A stretch of 64,000 bases of DNA, taken from positions 62,001 through 126,000 of the forward strand of contig NC_009663.1 in NCBI RefSeq assembly GCF_000010345.1. Reading direction: 5' to 3'. The translations under genes were made by a program, and so were the position numbers. Every line of letters starts with the position of its first letter. Within the stretch, counting starts at the first letter, position 1. Shown piece by piece: positions 27,224-36,442 of this stretch. Below the pieces are notes generated by a model. The model was not told the origin of the DNA, did not search any database, and saw only the letters and a list, made by a program, of their open reading frames with translations. The stretch comes from Sulfurovum sp. NBC37-1. Lineage in GTDB: Bacteria; Campylobacterota; Campylobacteria; Campylobacterales; Sulfurovaceae.

Positions 27224-28045
27224 TTATTGTTTTCTGATTACTTTGATATTGGCTTCTGTTTTCATCTTGGAGAAGTAATCCTTCAGCGCCTGATTCTGCT
27301 GTTCCTGCCTCCATCGCCCTGCGACAGCATTGCGCGCCTCTTCAAAGGGCAGGAGTTTCCTGCCCTGTTTGCCATTCACTTTGAAAACAACCCATTTGTC
27401 GCCGGCATTGATCGGTTTGGTAAATCTGCCGTCAGGAGTGGAAAGCAGCATGGAGAGCATGGCGGGATTCATCCCCTTTGTCTTTTTGGTCGCAGAAATG
27501 CTTTTGATACCTTTGGCGCTTCCTGTACGCAAAAAATTCTGGAGTACTTTTTCAGACTTGGCCGAATATTCTGTCATCCGGATCGAAGTCGGCATAGCGA
27601 ATGCTTCTTTGTGGGTTTCATAATAGAGCTTGAGTTGATCTTCGCTTGGAGGAGTAATATTTCTGGAAATCTTCTCTTTGAAGAAACGTTCTTTTTTCAA
27701 TGCCTGTCGTATGGACTCACGGTACTTGCTCCAGCTGGTCCCCTGTTTTTTGAGCATTTTCTGCATTTTTGGAATACTGATATTGTTGAGGTTGGCAATC
27801 TGCGCGATCTTGGCATCAATGGTCTCTTCTGAGATCTTGATGCTTTTCATGGCTTCTTTCTGCAGTCTGTCCTGTATCAGAAGATCGATCGCCTGCTGTT
27901 TGGACATACCGGTCTTTCTTTGTACCTTCTTTATTTCATTGGTGGTGATCGCTTCGCCGTCCACCGTAAGTGCGACCGCATTGACCATCCGGGCATGCGA
28001 AAAGGTCAGCAGTGTAAGCAATCCAAGGAGTATGAGTTTGTTCAT
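27224..28045 (-). CDS. SurA/PEB4-like periplasmic chaperone
   Basis: The 273 residues begin with a signal peptide (1-18), then the SurA-type N-terminal chaperone domain ([20 protein letters not shown] and a helical bundle to about 140). A reduced parvulin-like domain and a C-terminal helix follow. The order matches Campylobacter PEB4 and Helicobacter HP0175, which help outer-membrane protein folding. The PPIase domain is degenerate, so chaperone function is the safer call. It is the first gene of the operon with dcd. Confidence 0.82.
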   Translation of the reverse strand: MNKLILLGLLTLLTFSHARMVNAVALTVDGEAITTNEIKKVQRKTGMSKQQAIDLLIQDRLQKEAMKSIKISEETIDAKIAQIANLNNISIPKMQKMLKKQGTSWSKYRESIRQALKKERFFKEKISRNITPPSEDQLKLYYETHKEAFAMPTSIRMTEYSAKSEKVLQNFLRTGSAKGIKSISATKKTKGMNPAMLSMLLSTPDGRFTKPINAGDKWVVFKVNGKQGRKLLPFEEARNAVAGRWRQEQQNQALKDYFSKMKTEANIKVIRKQ

Positions 28046-28101
28046 CTAGTCTCTTTCTTTCGGGCTTTTTGGGGTGCCCTTTGGGGGCAATAAAGTGATA
28101 A

Positions 28102-28107
28102 ATTATA
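28102..28107 (-). promoter_or_regulatory. Extended -10 promoter for the surA-like/dcd operon
   Basis: On the minus strand ATGC precedes TATAAT, an extended -10, 57 bases upstream of the start at 28045. It is divergent from the cytochrome promoter at 28160. Confidence 0.55.
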
Positions 28108-28159
28108 GCATAAACGGGTAAGAATCCTCTGAAGGGCGCATTTACTAAAATCTTTTTGC

Positions 28160-28165
28160 TATAAT
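28160..28165 (+). promoter_or_regulatory. Extended -10 promoter for the 12-heme cytochrome
   Basis: TTGC leads directly into TATAAT, an extended -10, 29 bases before the ATG at 28194. No convincing -35 is present. Confidence 0.55.
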
Positions 28166-28193
28166 CGTGTTTTACAGCAGGAGGTCAAGGAAG

Positions 28194-30569
28194 ATGAAGA
28201 AGATACTGTATTTTATGGTGGTGTTGACAGCCATGATGACAGCAGGAGAGACGAACAGTTGTTTCAAATGCCACCAGGGTATCGAGCATATCAGAGACCA
28301 CAAATCCAAAATGATGGAGAAGATCTTTGCCAAAGCGGATGAAGCCGATGTAGCAGGCAATGACTGCGTAGTCTGTCACGGTGGAAATCCTGAGGCATCG
28401 ACCAAGGAAAAGGCGCATAAAGGAACACCGGAGTACTTTAAAGACAATGAAGGCCCCAAAGCTTTCTACCCGGACCCGGGAAGCCCGTGGATCAACGAAA
28501 ATACCTGCGGGATGTGCCATAAGAAGCAGATAGCGGCACAGTGGAACAATCTTATGGCCACCGAGGCGGGGAAGATCCACGGTGCCTTGTGGGGATTTGG
28601 TGCCAAGGACGGGTACGACCATAACCACAGCAACTTCGGCAATGAAAACATCCATAAACGTGTCGGTACGGATGTCTATACAAAATATATGAATGAGTTG
28701 AGCATAAAGGAGCCTCAGGGTTTCCCAAAAAAGATGAAAGCGCTGCCGCCTGCTCCAACCGCGGAGGAAATAGAAAAAGATCCTACACTCTCTGTCTATA
28801 CTTACCTCAGACAGGAGTGTCTCAGATGCCATACCGGCGGCAAGGGACGTAAACGCAGGGGAGACTTCCGTGGGATCGGATGCTCCTCCTGCCATATTCC
28901 CTATTCGAACGAAGGGTATTATGAGGGTAATGACCCGACCATCGACAAAAATGCCACCGGGCATATGCTCGTGCATGCCATACAGTCCTCTCGGAAGGTG
29001 AAGGTAAAGGTCCACGACAAGACCTATTCGGGTATCCCTGTGGAGACCTGCACGACCTGCCATAACCGTGGTAAACGTATCGGGGTAAGTTATCAGGGGC
29101 TGATGGAAACGGAGTATCAAGCCAACTTCGATATCCAGGGGAACGGGCAGCCCAAGCTGCATACCAAGCGCTATCTGCATCTTCAGGAAGATATCCACTA
29201 CTCCAAAGGGATGCTCTGCCAGGACTGTCACACATCTATAGACCATCATGGGGATGGTTTTAACGTGGGAGCGAACCTGGGTGCCGTGGAGATCGAGTGT
29301 CAGGACTGTCACGGAACAACGGACAAATACCCATGGGAACTGCCGCTTGGCTACAGTGACGAGTTCAAGACCACACCGAAGACAGGTAAGTCCAGAGGGG
29401 TGGGGCATACCCTGGCCAAATACCTGGAGCAGGGGTATGTTCCCAAAGACAAGGGTGACGGTTTCCTGCTCTCTGCACGCGGAAACCCGCTTCCCAAAGC
29501 TATTAGAAAAGGCAATGAAGTGGTCATGCATCTGGCTTCAGGGAAAGATTTGACGCTCAAGCCGCTCAAACTGCTTAAAAAAGAGGGCAAGATCTCCAAA
29601 GAAGGGCTGGTGGCGATGGACCAGATCAAGGCACATACGGACAAGCTGGAGTGCTATACCTGCCATGCTACCTGGGCGCCACAGTGTTACGGCTGTCATG
29701 TCAAGATAGACTACAGCGGCGGCAAGCAGAACCCGGACTATCTGGCCGCTTCAGCCGTACACCATAACGGTGTGACGGGGGAAGTACATAATCTCAAAGA
29801 TTTCCTGGTCGACGGAAAAGTGACCGAGACGCGATCCTACCTGCGCTGGGAAAATCCTGCCCTGGCACAGAACGGAGAGGGAAGGATTTCTCCTGTTATT
29901 CCGGGCTGTCAGGTCATTCTGACGGTCATCGGCAAGGATGGCAAGGCCAAACTGCATAACCACATCTTTAAGATCCCCAATAAAGAGGGAAGAGGCAAAG
30001 AGGGTGTCAACTCTATTGTCATGTCGCCTGTCAATCCGCATACCATTACCAAAAAGGCAAGAACCTGTACCTCCTGCCATGACTCCGCCAAAGCACTGGG
30101 CTACGGCATAGAGGGTGGAAAATACTTTGCTGACCAGAGCAAGACGACCATCGTAGACCTGATGAGCGCGGACAAAACCGTCCTGCCGAACAGAACGGAC
30201 GAACAGATGCCGAGCATCCCCAATCTCAAAGATGATCTCTCCCGTTTCGTTGACGAGAATGGTACCCAGCTGCAGACCGTTGGAGATCACTGGAAACTTT
30301 CACAAGCACTTGACAACGAGACAAGAAGCAAACTCGACAGAAGAGGCGTCTGCCTCAGCTGCCACCAGGAGATGCCAAGCGAAGACCTAGCTGTTTCCAT
30401 GATGGTACATACTGCCAAATTTGCAGGAGTCAAGATTGACAACAAGGTTCACCATTCGATCATTCACAAAACCATTCTTTTGAGTGCCTGGGTGCAGGTC
30501 TTGTCCGCGTTGGTGCTGGGTGGCAGTCTGGTCTACTGGCTGATGAAGAGAAGAAAGAGAAGAAAATGA
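28194..30569 (+). CDS. Membrane-anchored 12-heme cytochrome c
   Basis: The start at 28194 follows AGGAGG by 9 bases and gives 791 residues. A signal peptide (1-17) is followed by twelve CXXCH heme motifs: CFKCH, CVVCH, CGMCH, CLRCH, CSSCH, CTTCH, CQDCH twice, CYTCH, CYGCH, CTSCH and CLSCH. A C-terminal membrane helix (about 762-782) and a basic tail anchor it in the inner membrane, facing the periplasm. Extra His residues between motifs can act as distal ligands. Motif order does not match NrfA, octaheme tetrathionate reductase or hydroxylamine oxidoreductase as I know them, so the substrate is open. Its stop overlaps wbpB (ATGA). Confidence 0.85.
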   Translation: MKKILYFMVVLTAMMTAGETNSCFKCHQGIEHIRDHKSKMMEKIFAKADEADVAGNDCVVCHGGNPEASTKEKAHKGTPEYFKDNEGPKAFYPDPGSPWINENTCGMCHKKQIAAQWNNLMATEAGKIHGALWGFGAKDGYDHNHSNFGNENIHKRVGTDVYTKYMNELSIKEPQGFPKKMKALPPAPTAEEIEKDPTLSVYTYLRQECLRCHTGGKGRKRRGDFRGIGCSSCHIPYSNEGYYEGNDPTIDKNATGHMLVHAIQSSRKVKVKVHDKTYSGIPVETCTTCHNRGKRIGVSYQGLMETEYQANFDIQGNGQPKLHTKRYLHLQEDIHYSKGMLCQDCHTSIDHHGDGFNVGANLGAVEIECQDCHGTTDKYPWELPLGYSDEFKTTPKTGKSRGVGHTLAKYLEQGYVPKDKGDGFLLSARGNPLPKAIRKGNEVVMHLASGKDLTLKPLKLLKKEGKISKEGLVAMDQIKAHTDKLECYTCHATWAPQCYGCHVKIDYSGGKQNPDYLAASAVHHNGVTGEVHNLKDFLVDGKVTETRSYLRWENPALAQNGEGRISPVIPGCQVILTVIGKDGKAKLHNHIFKIPNKEGRGKEGVNSIVMSPVNPHTITKKARTCTSCHDSAKALGYGIEGGKYFADQSKTTIVDLMSADKTVLPNRTDEQMPSIPNLKDDLSRFVDENGTQLQTVGDHWKLSQALDNETRSKLDRRGVCLSCHQEMPSEDLAVSMMVHTAKFAGVKIDNKVHHSIIHKTILLSAWVQVLSALVLGGSLVYWLMKRRKRRK

Positions 30570-31528
30570 ATAAAAATTTTGCATTAATTGGAGCAGCCGG
30601 CTATATTGCTCCAAGACATATGAAGGCTATCAAGGAGACAGACAACACACTTGTGGCGGCACTTGATCCCTATGACGGTATTGGTATTATAGACAGTTAT
30701 TTCCCTGATGCAAATTTCTTTACGGAGTTTGAACGTTTTGATAGGTTTGTTGATAAATGGAGAAGAGATACCGGTAACAAGATAGACTATGTTTCCATCT
30801 GTTCACCCAATTATTTACATGATTCACACATACGGTTTGCACTCAAGAGCAGTGCTGATGCGATCTGTGAAAAACCGCTTGTTCTCAATCCCTGGAATAT
30901 TGATCAACTTAAGATCATAGAAGAAGAAACTAGTAATAAAGTATATAATATTTTGCAACTTAGACTTCATCCATCGATTATTGCACTTAAAGAAAAGGTA
31001 ATTAAAGAGCTAGAAGAAAACCCAAATAAAATATACGATATTGACCTAACCTATTTAACTTCAAGAGGGAAATGGTATTTCATCTCATGGAAAGGGGATC
31101 AGGAAAAGTCAGGGGGTATCGCTTCAAATATCGGTGTACACTTTTACGATATGCTCTGTTGGATCTTCGGTGATGTTGAAGAGAATGTGGTCCATGTCAA
31201 AACACCTGACTGTAACGCTGGATCATTCAAGCTCAAGCATGCCAATGTACGATGGTTTCTTTCCGTCAATTATGATTACATCCCTGAAGAGATCAAAGCT
31301 CAGGGACAGCGGACTTACCGGTCTATTACTGTAGATGGTGATGAGATAGAATTCTCCGGAGGGTTTACCGATCTTCATACCCGAAGCTATGAAGAGATAC
31401 TCAAAGGTAATGGGTTTGGACTTGAGGAGGCTTACGGCTCTATCAATACAGTCTCAACTATACGCCGTCTTGATGCGGTGGGGCTAAAGGGTGAGTATCA
31501 TCCATTCTGTAAAAAGGTGTTTGGATAA
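30566..31528 (+). CDS. wbpB: UDP-GlcNAcA 3-dehydrogenase
   Basis: A 320-residue Gfo/Idh/MocA NAD-dependent oxidoreductase whose sequence follows Pseudomonas WbpB closely: FALIGAAGYIAPRHMKAIK at the Rossmann start, DYVSICSPNYLH, ICEKPLV with the catalytic Lys, and the DLTYLTSRGKWY substrate region. It oxidises C3 of UDP-GlcNAcA in the UDP-2,3-diacetamido-2,3-dideoxyglucuronate pathway. The UDP-GlcNAc 6-dehydrogenase (wbpA) that makes its substrate is not in the window. It overlaps the cytochrome stop by 4 bases and heads a glycan operon. Confidence 0.9.
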   Translation: MNKNFALIGAAGYIAPRHMKAIKETDNTLVAALDPYDGIGIIDSYFPDANFFTEFERFDRFVDKWRRDTGNKIDYVSICSPNYLHDSHIRFALKSSADAICEKPLVLNPWNIDQLKIIEEETSNKVYNILQLRLHPSIIALKEKVIKELEENPNKIYDIDLTYLTSRGKWYFISWKGDQEKSGGIASNIGVHFYDMLCWIFGDVEENVVHVKTPDCNAGSFKLKHANVRWFLSVNYDYIPEEIKAQGQRTYRSITVDGDEIEFSGGFTDLHTRSYEEILKGNGFGLEEAYGSINTVSTIRRLDAVGLKGEYHPFCKKVFG

Positions 31529-32097
31529 TGTCTGAAGTTTTTGTCCATGAGAGCAGTTACGTTGATGAAAATGTCAATATGGGGAAAGGTACAAAAGTTT
31601 GGTATTTTTCACACATTCTTTCCCATACGGTCATTGGCGAGAATTGCTCGTTTGGGCAGAACTGTGTTGTTGGCCCGAAGGTAAAAGTCGGCAACGGGGT
31701 CAAGGTTCAAAATAATGTCTCCATTTATGAAGGGGTTGAGGTGGAAGATGATGTTTTTTTGGGACCATCGATGGTCTTTACTAATGTCATCAACCCCCGT
31801 GCTTTCATCTCCAGAAAAGAGGAATTTAAAAGAACACTGCTCAAAAAAGGGTGTTCCATCGGTGCAAATGCAACGATCGTCTGCGGTGTAACGATAGGCG
31901 AATATGCATTGGTTGCTGCCGGTGCAGTGATCACCAAAGATGTCAAGCCTTATGCTCTGATGGCCGGAGTGCCGGCAGTACAGATAGGATGGGTAGGTAT
32001 ATCTGGAGAAACACTCAGGTTTCTGGAAAACAGAGCTGAAGATATGTTCGCCCGATATGAACTTGACAGTGATGTGCTGAAAGTGAGTCGTAAGTGA
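31528..32097 (+). CDS. wbpD: UDP-GlcNAc3NA N-acetyltransferase
   Basis: A 189-residue left-handed beta-helix acyltransferase with hexapeptide turns throughout, such as KVGNGVKVQNNVSIYEGVEVEDDVFLG-type repeats. The WbpD/WlbB landmarks VFTNVINPRAFISRKEEF and GVTIGEYALVAAGAVITKDV are present. It acetylates the 3-amino group installed by WbpE. Its ATG overlaps the wbpB stop (TAATG). The family is specific enough to separate it from PglD, which is absent from this operon. Confidence 0.9.
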   Translation: MSEVFVHESSYVDENVNMGKGTKVWYFSHILSHTVIGENCSFGQNCVVGPKVKVGNGVKVQNNVSIYEGVEVEDDVFLGPSMVFTNVINPRAFISRKEEFKRTLLKKGCSIGANATIVCGVTIGEYALVAAGAVITKDVKPYALMAGVPAVQIGWVGISGETLRFLENRAEDMFARYELDSDVLKVSRK

Positions 32098-33179
32098 AGA
32101 TAGATTTTGCAAAGCTGCAGTATCAGTACCAGTTGTATAAAACGGAGATAGACGCTGCAATCCAGAATGTATTGGACAAATCCAACTATATTATGGGTGA
32201 AGAGGTTAGGCAGCTTGAAGATAAGCTGGAAGAATTTTCCGGAGCCAAACACGCTATCACCTGTGGTAGCGGTACAGATGCCCTGCTTCTTGCTATGATG
32301 GCGCTGGGGATTAGGGCGGGAGACGAAGTCATCACAACCCCTTTTACTTTCATCGCAACAGCGGAAACGATAGCTTTTCTTGGAGCTAAGCCAGTGTTTG
32401 TTGATATCGATGAAAAAACCTACAATATCGATCCTGAAAAAATCGAAGAGAAAATCACATCTAAAACAAAAGTGATTATGCCAGTTTCACTCTATGGACA
32501 GCCGTCAGATATGGATGCTATTCAAGCCATTGCGGACAAATATGATTTAAAAGTTATTATAGACGGTGCTCAGAGCTTTGGTAGTACATACAAAGGGAAA
32601 ACCGACAGTTGTCTGGGGGATATTTCAACGACAAGTTTTTTCCCTGCCAAACCACTGGGGTGTTTTGGTGACGGTGGTGTAGTGTTTACCAATAATGATG
32701 TTTTGGCAGAAAAGATAAAAAGTTTAAGAGTTCATGGACAATCCAAACGTTACCATCATAAGTACATTGGCATGGGTGGACGCATGGATACATTGCAGTG
32801 TGCTGTGGTGAATGTGAAGTTAAAATATTATGAGAAAGATTTAAAGTTACGTCAAGAAGTAGCACAGAAGTATACAGAAGCTTTAAAGGCCAAAGATTTT
32901 ATTTTGCCTTTTGTAGATAATAGGACAACTTCTGTTTGGGCCCAATATAGTGTTAGAATTCAAAATAGAGATGAAGTTCAATCTAAATTAAAAGAGCAAG
33001 GTATTCCTACTGCTGTGCATTATCCTATAGCTTTGCATTTGCAGGAGTGTTTTTCTTATTTAGGATATAGTAAAGGGGACTTTCCTATAGCTGAACAGGT
33101 TTCAAGTGAGATTATGTCTTTACCGATGAATCCTTATTTGAGTGATGAAGAGATAGAGTATATTGCTAAACAAATATGA
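32094..33179 (+). CDS. wbpE: UDP-3-keto-GlcNAcA aminotransferase
   Basis: A 361-residue PLP-dependent DegT/DnrJ/EryC1 aminotransferase, WbpE/WlbC type. Landmarks are GSGTDALLLAMMALGI, SLYGQPSDMDAI, IDGAQSFGS and the PLP lysine in SFFPAKPLGCFGDGG. It supplies the 3-amino group between WbpB and WbpD. The gene overlaps wbpD by 4 bases. From about 32800 onward the third codon positions become strongly A/T-rich, unlike the first two thirds of the gene, which suggests a recombination junction inside it. Confidence 0.9.
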   Translation: MKIDFAKLQYQYQLYKTEIDAAIQNVLDKSNYIMGEEVRQLEDKLEEFSGAKHAITCGSGTDALLLAMMALGIRAGDEVITTPFTFIATAETIAFLGAKPVFVDIDEKTYNIDPEKIEEKITSKTKVIMPVSLYGQPSDMDAIQAIADKYDLKVIIDGAQSFGSTYKGKTDSCLGDISTTSFFPAKPLGCFGDGGVVFTNNDVLAEKIKSLRVHGQSKRYHHKYIGMGGRMDTLQCAVVNVKLKYYEKDLKLRQEVAQKYTEALKAKDFILPFVDNRTTSVWAQYSVRIQNRDEVQSKLKEQGIPTAVHYPIALHLQECFSYLGYSKGDFPIAEQVSSEIMSLPMNPYLSDEEIEYIAKQI

Positions 33180-34441
33180 TAAATAAGTTAAAACCAAAAT
33201 CTGAATTTTCTCGTAATGTACTTACGCTTATGACTGGTACGACTATAGCTCAATCTATTCCTATAGCAATTAGTCCGATTTTGACTCGCATTTATACACC
33301 TGAAGATTTCGGAGTATTCGCACTCTATATGAGTATAGCTTCTTTATTCTCTGTAATGGCCACTGGTCGTTATGAGTTGGCCATAATGCTTCCGGAAAAG
33401 GACAGTGACGCCATAAATATTGTAGCACTTTCTATAATAATATCTTTTTTTATAAGTTTTATATCATTTATAGTTATATATGTTTTTAATGCCAAAATAA
33501 CAGATTTATTAGGGAATCCTGAAATAGCGACTTGGCTCTATTTTATACCTGTTGCTGTTTTGTTGACAGGCATTTATCAAAGTCTTAATTATTGGTCAAA
33601 TAGAAAAAAACAGTATAAAAGATTAGCTGCAAGCAGGGTTATTCAGAGTGGAACTACCGCTGCTGTAAATCTTGGGATGGGACTTGGTGGGTTTGGAAGT
33701 AGCGGGCTGATACTCGGTAGTGTTTTGGGACAAGGGGTTACTACAACAATTCTTGGAAAACTTGTTTGGCAAGAAGATAGGCAGAGATTATTGCAGATAA
33801 AAACAGTAAAAATATTTTCCTTGGCCAAAAAACATAAAAAATTACCAATATATAATCTACCTAATGCGATAATAGATGGTTTTAGATTATCTGGAATAAG
33901 TATACTTATAGCGAAATTTTTTACTGCTGCTACTTTAGGGCAGTTTTCTTTGGCATTTAAAATGGTACAAACACCTATGTCTCTTATAAGCAGCTCTTTA
34001 TCACAAGTGTTTTATCAAAAAGTATCAAGTTCCAAGAGAAGTGATTTATATAGAATTGTAGTACGCTTTATACTAAAAGCCTCACTGGTTGCCATCCCTG
34101 TTTTTTTATTTATTTATTTGTTTGCGGACGATATTTTTGTTTTTATTTTTGGTGAAAATTGGAAACTTGCAGGTGAAGCAGCTTCTGTTCTGACCCCATG
34201 GTTATTTTTGAATTTTATATCTTCACCATTGGGCACTATTTTAATAGTTCTAAACAAGCAGGAGGTTATACTGAATGTATCTATGATTTATGCGTTGGTG
34301 CCAGTTTTAATATTAATGTTTTTTCATGAGTTTGGATTTCTTGAAATCCTCTCCATGGTTACGATGTGTATGAGTGTTATTTTACTGTTTTATATCCTGT
34401 ATATCGTAAGGTACACTAAAAAGGAAGCCAATGCAGTATGA
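33176..34441 (+). CDS. Wzx-type oligosaccharide flippase
   Basis: A 421-residue MOP-superfamily protein with 12 or more hydrophobic helices and the polysaccharide-synthesis opening VLTLMTGTTIAQSIPIAISPILTRIYTPEDFG. It should flip the undecaprenyl-linked glycan to the periplasm for PglB. Campylobacter uses the ABC flippase PglK for this step; no such gene is here. It overlaps wbpE and the next gene. Codon use is strongly AT-rich, a sign of transfer relative to the flanking housekeeping genes. Confidence 0.85.
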   Translation: MINKLKPKSEFSRNVLTLMTGTTIAQSIPIAISPILTRIYTPEDFGVFALYMSIASLFSVMATGRYELAIMLPEKDSDAINIVALSIIISFFISFISFIVIYVFNAKITDLLGNPEIATWLYFIPVAVLLTGIYQSLNYWSNRKKQYKRLAASRVIQSGTTAAVNLGMGLGGFGSSGLILGSVLGQGVTTTILGKLVWQEDRQRLLQIKTVKIFSLAKKHKKLPIYNLPNAIIDGFRLSGISILIAKFFTAATLGQFSLAFKMVQTPMSLISSSLSQVFYQKVSSSKRSDLYRIVVRFILKASLVAIPVFLFIYLFADDIFVFIFGENWKLAGEAASVLTPWLFLNFISSPLGTILIVLNKQEVILNVSMIYALVPVLILMFFHEFGFLEILSMVTMCMSVILLFYILYIVRYTKKEANAV

Positions 34442-35153
34442 CGATAAGGTATTAGAATATTTATTAGGAATGCGATTTAGCAATGCCGTGAAAATGAAGC
34501 TGACAAATGAAAAAAAACTTTTTAACAGAGATGAATATTTACTTCATGTATCAGAAAATAAAATTGTTGTGCATTTGGGTTTTGTAGATCATCTTCCTAT
34601 CATTGATCGAAAAATAGAACAAAAAAGTTGGCTGCACCAGAGGCTTATTGATAGAAGCAAACTGTGTTTTGGTATTGATATCAATAAAAAAGGGATCGAA
34701 TATATTCAAAACAGATACAGTATTCCACACTTACATACGATAGATATAACAAAGGATCAGTTACCTGAAGAGATAGTAAAGGAAAAAATTGATTATTTAT
34801 TAATACCCGATGTAATTGAACATATCGGTAACCCTGTAATATTTTTACAAGCCATTCGAAAAAAATTTAGTAATGTAGATACAATTATCCTAACTACGCC
34901 CAATGCATTTCGGCTCAATAATTTTATTTTTGCATTTAAAAACATAGAATGTATCAATAGTGATCACAGGTTTTGGTTTACCCCATACACACTATCAAAA
35001 ATTGCTGTCGATGCCGGTTTTGATATTGAAAAGCTTGAATTTTGTGAACATGACGTTCTAAGCAGAAGACAGATAGTAAAAAAAATGTTTTTATCTAAAT
35101 ATTTTACCTTTAGAGACACGTTACTTATTGAACTAAAATCGAGCCATGATTGA
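34431..35153 (+). CDS. Class I SAM-dependent methyltransferase
   Basis: The 240 residues have a Rossmann methyltransferase core: VHLGFVDH near residue 47, an acidic GIDINKKGIEYI at the end of strand 2, DYLLIPDVIEHIGNP at strand 4, and TTPNAFRLNNF. Among sugar-cluster methyltransferases this layout usually acts on the glycan itself. Acceptor and position are unknown. The gene is AT-rich and overlaps both neighbours (11 and 8 bases). Confidence 0.75.
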   Translation: MQYDDKVLEYLLGMRFSNAVKMKLTNEKKLFNRDEYLLHVSENKIVVHLGFVDHLPIIDRKIEQKSWLHQRLIDRSKLCFGIDINKKGIEYIQNRYSIPHLHTIDITKDQLPEEIVKEKIDYLLIPDVIEHIGNPVIFLQAIRKKFSNVDTIILTTPNAFRLNNFIFAFKNIECINSDHRFWFTPYTLSKIAVDAGFDIEKLEFCEHDVLSRRQIVKKMFLSKYFTFRDTLLIELKSSHD

Positions 35154-36399
35154 AATAATTCTTATAACATCTTCGTTTCCATACTATCCCGGAGAGCAAT
35201 TTTTGGAAACAGAGGTAGAGTATTACCCAAAGAGAGCAAATTTGACAATTATGCCCATTACCGCACATCCAAAATACAGAAACGTTCCCAATGGCATAAA
35301 AGTGGATCAGTTTTTGTGCAAAAAGAGTGTAACTTTAGTAGATAAATTATACTATTTGATTAAGTCAATGGGTACACGTTTGTTTTATAAAGAGTTTAGA
35401 ACTCAGGTAGGTACCAATACAAAAAGGATAAAACAATTTTTATTTTCCATGTATACATACCAGAGATTTTATGAACTCTTTGATGTATATTTTCATAAAA
35501 AAGAAAAATTAAATAGTACTGTTGTCTATACGTACTGGAATACAGAAGCTACTTATGCATTGCAAAGTCTGAAAAAAAAATATGGTTATAAACTCGTAAG
35601 TAGAATTCACGGAATGGATCTTTACCAAGAGAGAAGAAAAGATGGCTATATGCCGCTAAAACACCTCTTTACGCATAATATAGATAAAGTTTTTACAATT
35701 ACGGAGTCAGCGAATACCTATCTAAATACAACATATGGATTTAGTCATGAAATATTAAAAGTATATAGACTGGGCGTTAATGATTACGGTATCTACTGTA
35801 AACCCGGTCCAGACCATGTTCTTTCTATTGTTTCATGTTCCTTTTTGGTGAAGGTAAAGCGAGTTGATAAAATTATTGATGCATTGCACGCGTTAGCAAA
35901 CAGGTTTCATGCTGTTACTTTCATATGGAACCACATAGGTAGTGGACCTCTTGAAAAAACTTTGAAAGATTTAGCAAATAAAAAGTTATCTCAAAAAGAA
36001 AATATTATTTTTAATTTTATAGGACAATTAACCAACCAAGAAGTTTATAAGTTTTATAAAGAGAATAAAGTAGATGTATTAATCAATGTTAGTGAATCAG
36101 AAGGTGTTCCTGTTTCTATTATGGAAGCTATGAGTTGTCATATTCCTATCATAGCGCCAAATATTGGTGGCATAAGTGAGATGATTGATAATAAAGTTAA
36201 TGGTGTGTTGTTGAATGAAAAATGTGAAGTAAATGAAATAGTTGATAGCTTGGGAAATATTCATTTTTTTAAAAGTGAAGTAGTAAGAGAAAAATCACAT
36301 AGTATATTTTTGAAAAAATATAATGCACAAACCAATTATAATAATTTTATTAATGATCTGAAAGCTTTGGTGGATACTAAAGTGAAGCAAGTTATATGA
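35146..36399 (+). CDS. Glycosyltransferase family 4
   Basis: A 417-residue GT-B enzyme. The N-terminal domain begins IILITSSFPYYPGEQFLETEV, resembling colanic-acid-type GT4 enzymes. The C-terminal nucleotide-sugar domain holds SEGVPVSIMEAMSCHIPIIAPNIGGISEMI, with the conserved E-x7-E pattern. It adds a sugar on the cytoplasmic face to the undecaprenyl-linked oligosaccharide. The donor cannot be predicted. AT-rich and within the exchanged cassette. Confidence 0.82.
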   Translation: MIEIILITSSFPYYPGEQFLETEVEYYPKRANLTIMPITAHPKYRNVPNGIKVDQFLCKKSVTLVDKLYYLIKSMGTRLFYKEFRTQVGTNTKRIKQFLFSMYTYQRFYELFDVYFHKKEKLNSTVVYTYWNTEATYALQSLKKKYGYKLVSRIHGMDLYQERRKDGYMPLKHLFTHNIDKVFTITESANTYLNTTYGFSHEILKVYRLGVNDYGIYCKPGPDHVLSIVSCSFLVKVKRVDKIIDALHALANRFHAVTFIWNHIGSGPLEKTLKDLANKKLSQKENIIFNFIGQLTNQEVYKFYKENKVDVLINVSESEGVPVSIMEAMSCHIPIIAPNIGGISEMIDNKVNGVLLNEKCEVNEIVDSLGNIHFFKSEVVREKSHSIFLKKYNAQTNYNNFINDLKALVDTKVKQVI

Positions 36400-36442
36400 A
36401 ATATTTTAACACTCTATAAAAAATAATTTAAGGAAATAAAAA

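Noticed and set aside
28185-29531. Long (448 aa) minus-strand frame opposite the 12-heme cytochrome.
   Set aside because: His/Cys/Val-rich antisense of the CXXCH-coding strand; no ribosome site or family resemblance.
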